A stretch of 64,000 nt of DNA from Mermis nigrescens (taxonomy: Eukaryota > Nematoda > Enoplea > Mermithida > Mermithidae): NCBI GenBank assembly GCA_036768485.1, contig JAVLUZ010000513.1:1451413-1515412 (forward strand), given 5' to 3'. The stretch's first letter is position 1; each line of letters starts with the position of its first letter. Below, one piece after another: positions 57,635 to 64,000 of this stretch. Under the pieces are notes generated by a model. That model worked only from the letters and a program-made list of their open reading frames with translations. It ran no database searches and was not told the origin of the DNA. The position numbers were made by a program, and so were the translations under genes.

Positions 57635-58030
57635 TCCCTATACAAATCCTACATCCGCCATTGAGTGCGGTGATCCGAAAAAAATGTAGAAATTTAGGCT
57701 GGAAGACGTGTACTTGAGTTACTTCTTTACGCATTTCCCGTGTTTGCGGATTTCGAAAAAGTCTATTTAAGCATTAAAGACGAAGGGCAGTAAACTTTTA
57801 TAATTTCCGCAATAAAATAGAAAGAAAACTACGAAAAGTTTTCTCCTCGGCTGCTAAGGCGTTGAATAAATATTTTGAATATAGTATGTATACCTACAGA
57901 AGAAACTATAGTCAAAAATGGAATTTTGATGCTTTTGAGCAAAAGATGGCCAAAAACGAACATCGAGCGCGTGTTTCGCTCAAGGTTTTAAAAAACCTCG
58001 CATTTTTATCACAAAATTTTGAATGCCTGC
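57635..58030. other. No gene seen
   Basis: Ends of the surrounding dispersed element (ACATCCGCCATTG near 57650), then AT-rich sequence. Confidence 0.4.
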
Positions 58031-58059
58031 TTCTTCGAAACGAACTTAATTTATTTGTC

Positions 58060-58079
58060 ATCATCATCATCAACATCAC

Positions 58080-58114
<35 letters not shown>

Positions 58115-58215
58115 ATTAGTTATTATTTATTATTATCATTATCATTACCATTATTATTATTATTATTAATATTAATATTATTATTATTATTATTATTATT
58201 ATTATGATTAATATT
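58060..58215. repeat. (CAT)n and (ATT)n microsatellites
   Basis: CATCATCAT at 58060-58115, then TTATTATTA to 58215, leading straight into the SINE. Confidence 0.95.
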
Positions 58216-58217
58216 AT

Positions 58218-58526
58218 TGTCGGAGAGACGCCGAGTGGTAATGACTTAAACCTACGGATCGCAAGGTCCTAGGTTCGAATCCACGTTGACGCACTTCTTT
58301 TCGGCAGGCCAACCCAGCCTTTCATCCCTCCAGGTCGATAAATGGGAAGCTGCGCTTGTGCGTGCGGATGGTAACAGTGTTCTGTGCAGTCACACCGGCC
58401 CCGTGACCAAGACTCAGTCTAGTTAAGACGCACTGGCCTAGGGCTGTGAATTGGGGGATAGGCACCTGCACCTACAGCAGAGGTGAATCAAGTAACTTCA
58501 TGCTTAAGGGGATTTTACCATTACCA
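58218..58526 (+). mobile_element. tRNA-derived SINE
   Basis: The head has a box-A-like GACGCCGAGTGGT (about 58231) and a perfect box B GGTTCGAATCC (about 58272-58282), the two internal RNA polymerase III promoter parts, with spacing usual for a tRNA with a long variable arm. A unique body of about 240 bases follows, with GGCCCCGTGACCAAGACTC, and ends in ATTACCATTA merging with an (ATT)n tract at 58530-58630. This is the standard form of a SINE with a microsatellite tail. It is not an intact tRNA gene. Confidence 0.82.
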
Positions 58527-58530
58527 TTAA

Positions 58531-58624
<94 letters not shown>

Positions 58625-58632
58625 TTATTTTG
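58527..58632. repeat. (ATT)n tail of the SINE
   Basis: About 100 bases of ATT/TTA triplets following the SINE body. Confidence 0.95.
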
Positions 58633-59506
58633 TTATAGACTTATAACGCACAGGAAGCTGGCTACCAGGGCGTTGTAGTGTACGATAATGAATTTAATAC
58701 GAACCTGTCGCCAATGAGTGGCGATGGTACGTTTTAAAATGTCGTGTTAAAAGTTATATTATTGATTTGCCCTACTCGGCTCTATATCTTGCTTCAATTT
58801 TTGTTTTTAAGTCATTTAGTCAATGATTCACAGCTGCAGTCATGAATTTAACGGCTAATAAATGTAACAAAGTTCAGTCAAAAATTCCTATAGCGGCATT
58901 TTTTCCTAAAAAATTGTTTTTATAATTTTCAAATTTTTTGCCGCAGAAAATTCTGTAAAAAATAATTTCGGCTAAAATTCGAAAGGGCAAAAAGCGGTGG
59001 CAATTTGAACGTAGATCACGAATTTTGGCAAATATTTTTCTAACATTGTTCTCAAAAATTTGTTTGGCTAGGAAAAGTTCGGTGCGGCTAAAAATGTATG
59101 ATCGAAAAACATCATCGGTTTTCGGCTTTTGCGACGATGCCCTATTTTTTCCGGCTGTGGCGGCGGATCCTGGATTTTCTGACCGGGGGGGGGCCGGAGC
59201 GTCGAATTTCCTTAGAAGTGTTAAAAATTGTCCGTCGGCAAATTCGACCATTATACATACGTAAAATAGCGGTTTTGATGCAATCTTTCGATGAGCGGAA
59301 TTATTTCTTATGCGATAAAAAGTCCAAAATTCTCGAAATTTTCCGATTTTTGACGAAAAACTCTCAATAAAAATGCAAAAGTCGACACAAAGCGCCAGAA
59401 GGTACTCCAAAAAATCATTGTAAGAACTAAAAGCAATCTTCGGGCTTATAGGTTTTTGGAGCGGTAAGAAAGTCAGTAAATGTCGTTAATGAGTACTACT
59501 CAGCAT
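58633..59506. other. No gene seen; one dispersed fragment
   Basis: 59155-59200 (GTGGCGGCGGATCCTGGATT, then a G-run) resembles a CAGKGGCGGAT left end. The 178-aa reverse ORF at 58874-59410 crosses it and has no recognised domain. Confidence 0.4.
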
Positions 59507-59757
59507 ACCTGGACGTGAGAGGGGGTTTGGGGGTTTCGGGGGGTATGCACCCCGCCCCCCCCGCAGAAACCAAAATACCCGCCAGAATTGAATTTTTGAT
59601 TTTTTTTGCAATTTTTTGATGCCAACGGATAGTGCTCGATGAGAAACGTTGAAAAATTGTGTTTTTCGTCACACCACCATTTTCAGGCCATTTTTGACCT
59701 TTGAAAAAATCTTGCACCCCCCAGAACTTTGGTGTCACCCACCTATGTAACTCTGGT
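59507..59757. repeat. Short dispersed element, partner at 18750-19020
   Basis: It shares GGATAGTGCTCGATGAGAAA and flanking blocks with the copy at 18750; G-rich left, C-rich right. Confidence 0.7.
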
Positions 59758-59838
59758 GCTAAATGCCGAAAAATATGAAAAATCGCGTAAAAAATGGGTA
59801 AAATCATTAAATAATAAAGATCAATTCTTCCATGTGCC

Positions 59839-60020
59839 CAGTGGCGGATCCTGGATTTTCCTAAGGGGGGGGTGGTACCCCCGGGGGGCGGAACCCTGAT
59901 TTAGGCGGAAAATTAGCCATTTAAACCCAAACATCGTTCAAAAATCCTCAATGTTGCGCACTATTTTGGGCCAATAGGGGGGGGGGCGGCCGCCCCCCGC
60001 CCTCCCTAAATCCGCCCCTG
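59839..60020. mobile_element. CAGKGGCGGAT hAT MITE, clean copy
   Basis: 182 bp, left CAGTGGCGGATCCTGGATTT, right CCCTAAATCCGCCCCTG, flanked by CATGTGCC and CATGCGCC, a 7/8 duplication of 8 bp. This is the best short copy of the family in the window. Confidence 0.9.
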
Positions 60021-60499
60021 CATGCGCCAATATATTATATGAGGACGGGTCGGGGTGTCATCTACCGACCCTCTCTAAATCCGCCGCTGCTTTTTAATGT
60101 ACAAAAAACATAAAAAAATTTAAGAAACCGAAAATATTCGAGCCAATTGAACAAAACATAGTCAAAAATGAGCATCTGACGTGAAGCTTTTAAATTTTTG
60201 AGCAAACGATGGCTAGAAATGCTGAAAACAGCGTTGTTTCTAGTAATTTTTTATAAAATTTTGGAAAATCGTGAATTCTGGGGGGGGTTGAAAAAAGTTT
60301 AGGGTGTGAAAAGGGGGGATTTTTCTGACGGCTGAAACCACGGCCTACTGTAGATGGGACTGGATCATTGAGCTGCTTTTTTTGACTTAGATTGACAGAA
60401 AAGCGAGTAGAAATTGCCTAAAAGCACAACTTTTTATCCAATAGACGGTGGGGGGGGGCTAAAGTTGTTGCGCGCGGAAATAAGGAAAACAACTGACAT
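60021..60499. other. Dispersed-repeat debris, no gene
   Basis: It includes a partial member of the 54630-type family (about 60105-60340) and G-runs. Confidence 0.4.
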
Positions 60500-60667
60500 T
60501 GGATGGGTATCTCTGGGTGGGGGGGGTAGGAGGGACGGGGGTTCGCAATCCCCCAAAATTCAGAAAATTAGGACTTTTTTAAACGTTATTTTGTGCTTTT
60601 TTTGGGTTTAGTCCCCCAAGAATTAGTGCTTTTCCCTCCTAAAATCAGACGGCCAGCTATGTGCCTA
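60500..60667. mobile_element. CAGGCACG hAT MITE, copy G (degraded)
   Basis: The right end GGCCAGCTATGTGCCTA and the interior ACGTTATTTTGTGCTTTTTT match the family; the left end is decayed (GGGTATCTCTGGG). Confidence 0.68.
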
Positions 60668-61046
60668 ATGGGCTCTGCCAAATCTTTAGGATTAGATGGG
60701 GGCGAAAGTCCAAAAAATCGCAAATTGCTTGCCTTAACTTTAATTTTGCGGATCTATCGATTTTCGGGGTCTAAATTCAAAATTAACCCCTTCGCCGCCC
60801 ACGCCACAATTGGTCGGGATCCCTGGCCCTATCCCCTATTACACGCATGATACATACTGTCTCTCTTCTTGAATCGAGCCTATTTAAAGTGTAATACGGA
60901 GGGTTTAGGGATCTCCATGCCAAGGTTAGAAAGTTTCCGACTATCCTCTCGATTTTCAGCGAAAACCTGCGTTTTTGGCCTTTCTTATGTGCTTTTTGCG
61001 ATCCTTGACCGAAAACTGGAGGTCATTTATCCACGCCCCCCAGTTC
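60668..61046. other. No gene seen
   Basis: Nothing recognisable apart from short repeat-like runs. Confidence 0.4.
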
Positions 61047-61815
61047 CAGTGGCGGATCTAAGATTTTCATAATGGGGGGGGCGGACCCACAACTTTTTTC
61101 AAAATCAGTCAAAAATAGGTCCAAAATTTGCCCTTCGCGTGCATAAATAAGCTTTTTTCGGCGTTTTACATTCTCTACTTTATTTAAAATCACTTGGCGC
61201 AAATGTTTTTGGAAAATTTCGAAATTTTAAACAATTTCTGCGAAAAAATCATCAAATTCTTTAACTTTAAGCGAAAATCCGTGCGAAACGCCGGAAAATT
61301 TGTGAAATTTTGGCCGGAGGACGTCTAGAAGCTCGATTTGGATAAAGTGAATAATATGGAAAAAAATAAATCAAGTGAATAAATAAAAAAATAAATAAAG
61401 TGAATAAATAAAAAATAAATAAAGTGAATAAATAAAAAAATAAATAAAGTGAATAAATAAAAAAATAAATAAAGTGAATAAATAAAAAAATAAATAAAGT
61501 GAATAAATAAAAAAATAAATAAAAGTGAATAAATAAAAAATAAATAAAGTGAATAAATAAAAAAATAAATACAGTGAATAAATAAAAAATGAATAAAGTG
61601 AATAAATAAAAAATTAGTAAAGTGAATAAATAAAAAATAAATAAAGTGAATAAATGTCATTAAAAGGTGATTATACGGCACGAAGCGCCGGGAAAATTTG
61701 AGAGATTAAGATCACCGACGGCCAAAAATCATCGCAAATTACATACGCGCTCTTTATCTCACCAAATATTCTGAGTCATTGGGGGCGCCTTGCCCTCTCC
61801 TCAAATCCGCCCCTG
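61047..61815. mobile_element. CAGKGGCGGAT-type element with minisatellite inside, 769 bp
   Basis: Left CAGTGGCGGATCTAAGATTT, right TCAAATCCGCCCCTG; flanks CCCAGTTC and CCCAATTC form a 7/8 duplication of 8 bp. A 26-bp minisatellite (61360-61660) and the hairpin GGCACGAAGCGCCGGG (61677) lie inside. Confidence 0.85.
61360..61660. repeat. ~26-bp minisatellite
   Basis: AAATAAATAAAGTGAATAAA-type units, about eleven copies with one-base length changes. It lies in the hAT-type element at 61047-61815, so it expanded within it. Confidence 0.93.
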
Positions 61816-62290
61816 CCCAATTCTGAAAATGGGCTCCCCTTTCAATATTTCAAGCCGTTACATTTATATTTATATTTACATTTATGTTACATTTATAATT
61901 ACATTTATAATAATTATAATAATTAATAAAATACAAAAATATATTACATTTATAAATACATTTATAATAATTAATAAAATATAAAATATAATAAAAATAA
62001 AAATATAATAAAATATAATTAAATAAGCGTTACATTCAAAGGCTTTAGGCATTTATTATTTTTTTGCCAGAAAATTTAATACTATTATAAGTCGGCTATG
62101 ATTTATTGATAATGTCAACTCCTAATTTCAACTCGTTCATTTATTAAGGCGTATATGACTCAGAAATCGGTATACCCGCATTTATGATCAGCAAAACATG
62201 TGGCCTATTTATAGAAAACTTTTCGTTCGAAAACGGTAAGCCAAATCGAGATACCGTTGTGTCCTTCCCATTAAATCGTGGATAAATCCA
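61816..62290. other. AT-rich low-complexity region, no gene seen
   Basis: TTTATAATAATTA and ATAAAATATAA runs from 61860 to 62030, then plain AT-rich sequence. Confidence 0.5.
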
Positions 62291-62291
62291 A

Positions 62292-62815
62292 GTTGCCGGA
62301 ATTGAGTGTAAACTATTTTTATAAACTTTTATTTCAAATATAGTGCGTACGCCAATTTAAACTAGGTTGCCGGAATTGAGTGTAAACTATTGTTATAAAC
62401 TTTCATTTCAAATATAACGTGCAAATGCCATTTTAAACTAGGTTGCCGGAATTGAGTGTAAACTATTTATAAAAACTTTTGTTTCAAATATAGCGCGCAA
62501 ATGCCAATTTAAACAAGGTTGCCGGCATTGAGTGTAAACTATTGTTATAAACTTTTATTTCAAATATAACGCGCAAATGCCATTTTAAACTAGGTTGCCG
62601 GAATTGAGTGTAAACTATTTTATAAAAACTTTTGCTTGCAAATATAGCGCGCAAATGCCAATTTAAACAAGGTTGCCGGCATTGAGTGTAAACTATTGTT
62701 ATAAACTTTCATTTCAAATATAACGTGCAAATGCCAGTTTAGAACTGGGTTGTTGGAGTTGAGTGTAAAATATTTTTATAAACTTTTATTTCAAATATAG
62801 CGCGCTAAAATAATA
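62292..62815. repeat. ~76-bp tandem repeat with two-unit higher order
   Basis: GTTGCCGGMATTGAGTGTAA starts at 62292, 62366, 62442, 62518, 62594, 62672 and, as a variant, 62749. Units alternate between GGAATTGAG and GGCATTGAG from 62442 on, and between ATTTTAAACTAG and AATTTAAACAAG just before them, giving a ~153-bp dimer period. Confidence 0.92.
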
Positions 62816-63474
62816 TTCTTCTGGGAAAAAATATGGAGCCTACGGGCTACAGATGTAGGTATGTATTATACTGTAATCACAAGATATTAAGTCGTGTGAT
62901 ATTTTGATAGGATTGCCTTCGGTGTAAACCTTTCCAAATATTCTCTAAAATAGCAAAACTTTTCATCATATTGCACGTTTTCTTGATTTTCTTGATTTAT
63001 TCGACAATTACCGGCCATACATGGGCAAAGGGATGGGGTTGTCAGAGAAGGGGGCCGTTGAAATCCAAAAATGGTCCTATGTAGTAAACTGTGGTCGTTG
63101 TTCTTGTACAGGGTCCCTAGCACTATTGAAATACGGTCCCCACAAGTCAACGTACATTCTGCACGTGTAAAATTTAAGTACTATAATGTAGTATAGTAAA
63201 CTGTGTCTCTTGACCTTTATTACAAGAGTTTATCAATATGGCGCGAAGCGCCGGAAAATTTTGATTTTTTTCACTGTTTTTAAGCAGAATTTTCGGCCTT
63301 TTTCCGCAGTTAGCTCAAAATTGTCTTGCTACATCTTTTGTCTTCTCAAAATTGTCCGACAGCACCTGGTTTTCCAAAACCGTAGGTAGGGATAATAGCC
63401 CCCCCCCGCCGCTCACCCCCTCTATGCCCAAGATTGATACCGGCTAATGCACATTTCCGATATTCTCTAAGCAA
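62816..63474. other. No gene seen
   Basis: AT-rich; the hairpin GGCGCGAAGCGCCGG is at 63240. The 87-aa reverse ORF at 62887-63150 is not recognised. Confidence 0.4.
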
Positions 63475-63885
63475 ACATGCACAGCATGGAAATTCTGGGG
63501 GGGGGGCTGGGGGTGTAAAGTGCCGTTTTTGGGTCCGAAAATGGTAGGTACGCGACAAGAACATAGTTTTCTCAGCGTTTCTGACGATGCTCTATCCTAC
63601 TAGTGCATAAAAGCGCGGAAAATTTCGGAACAAATCAAAAAAGTCAGAAAAACTTGATCAAAATGTAGTCAAAAACAAGAGTATAATGGTGCTTTGGCGC
63701 CGAAAATTCGGCACTTTTTGAGCAAATATCTAAAACGCTAAAAAGCATCTTCTATACGAATTTCTCGAAAATTTTTGGGAACCTTCAAAAAATTGCCAAT
63801 TCTTGGGGAAGAAATTTTTGCAGGGAGGGGTGAAAATTTTTCTGGGTAATGAATCCCCTAAACCCCCTCGGATCATGTGCATGCT
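63475..63885. repeat. Dispersed G-rich-headed element, partner at 54630-55095
   Basis: It shares GGAAATTCTGGGGGGG, AAAGTGCCGTTTTTGGG, GCGTTTCTGACGATGC and the GGTGAAAATTTTTCTGGG tail with 54630-55095 and 51590-51990. The last 115 bases of the window hold nothing recognisable. Confidence 0.7.
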
Positions 63886-64000
63886 CTTACGATAAGAAGT
63901 AAATTATCAAAAACCACCACTTAATGATTATGACATACTTTACACCATTACTACGTCTATATTTACTTGGCATTTTCAGCCTAATTCGGAATACTGTCTG

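Noticed and set aside
57912..58115. Poly-Met/His-like ORFs
   Set aside because: Artefacts of the (CAT)n microsatellite.
58874..59410. 178-aa reverse ORF as a host gene
   Set aside because: It crosses a CAGKGGCGGAT-type repeat fragment and a G-run; no recognisable fold or motif.
61325..61681. 118-aa reverse ORF with repeated FIHFIYFLF units
   Set aside because: It is the reverse translation of the 26-bp minisatellite.

Overview
This is eukaryotic, AT-rich, repeat-dominated nuclear DNA, most likely from an invertebrate (perhaps an arthropod; this is inference). It contains no recognisable host gene. Almost everything that can be read is a mobile element, a fragment of one, or tandem/simple repeat. 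Reasons for calling it eukaryotic: introns inside a virus-like gene cluster, a Ty3/gypsy LTR retrotransposon, APE-type LINE fragments, a tRNA-derived SINE, many hAT, piggyBac, Harbinger and mariner-type non-autonomous elements with target-site duplications, and long (TA)n tracts.

Layout. 1-3.0 kb: a 180-183 bp satellite array that changes orientation near 1.98 kb and is interrupted by a 559-bp piggyBac-type element in a TTAA site. 3.2-10.8 kb: the most interesting part, a compact virus-like cassette with every gene on the + strand: a spliced small gene, a small protein with a hydrophobic tail, a basic 326-aa protein, a retroviral-type integrase with a chromodomain (broken), an adenovirus-type cysteine protease, a penton/minor-capsid-like protein, a small basic core-like protein (frameshifted), an intact 443-aa capsid-like protein of the family known from C. 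elegans F54H12.2, and a spliced gene with two PC4-like ssDNA-binding domains. No DNA polymerase B and no packaging ATPase is visible, so it differs from full Polinton/Maverick or adintovirus gene sets. Its own TATA boxes, ATGA gene overlaps and poly(A) signals are visible.

10.9-12.7 kb: a tandem repeat split by a 1.18-kb Harbinger-type element with nested termini. 13.3-15.4 kb: a foldback repeat whose (TA)n loop took a hAT-type insertion. 16-18.6 kb: decayed ~0.5-kb tandem units and a (TA)n tract. 20.3-34.5 kb: a 14.2-kb decayed Ty3/gypsy element with ~1.06-1.08-kb LTRs and a 4-bp duplication ATTG, itself inserted in an older terminal-inverted-repeat element. 36.4 kb: second copy of the piggyBac-type element. 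38-45.2 kb: pieces of CR1/jockey-like LINEs on both strands. 45.3-47.2 kb: a hAT element with a transposase remnant, split by a second hAT-type element with a perfect 8-bp duplication. 48-64 kb: short hAT-type families (termini CAGGCACG, CAGKGGCGGAT and CAGGCCCGTA), a mariner-type element with long inverted repeats, a SINE and several minisatellites.

How it fits together: the virus-like cassette has what is needed for integration, capsid maturation, capsid building and ssDNA binding. Its integrase is inactivated by a stop and a frameshift, while the protease, penton-like and major capsid-like ORFs stay open. This suggests a fairly recent insertion, or some capsid-gene retention; the two cannot be told apart here. 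The other elements give a relative insertion history through nested target-site duplications.
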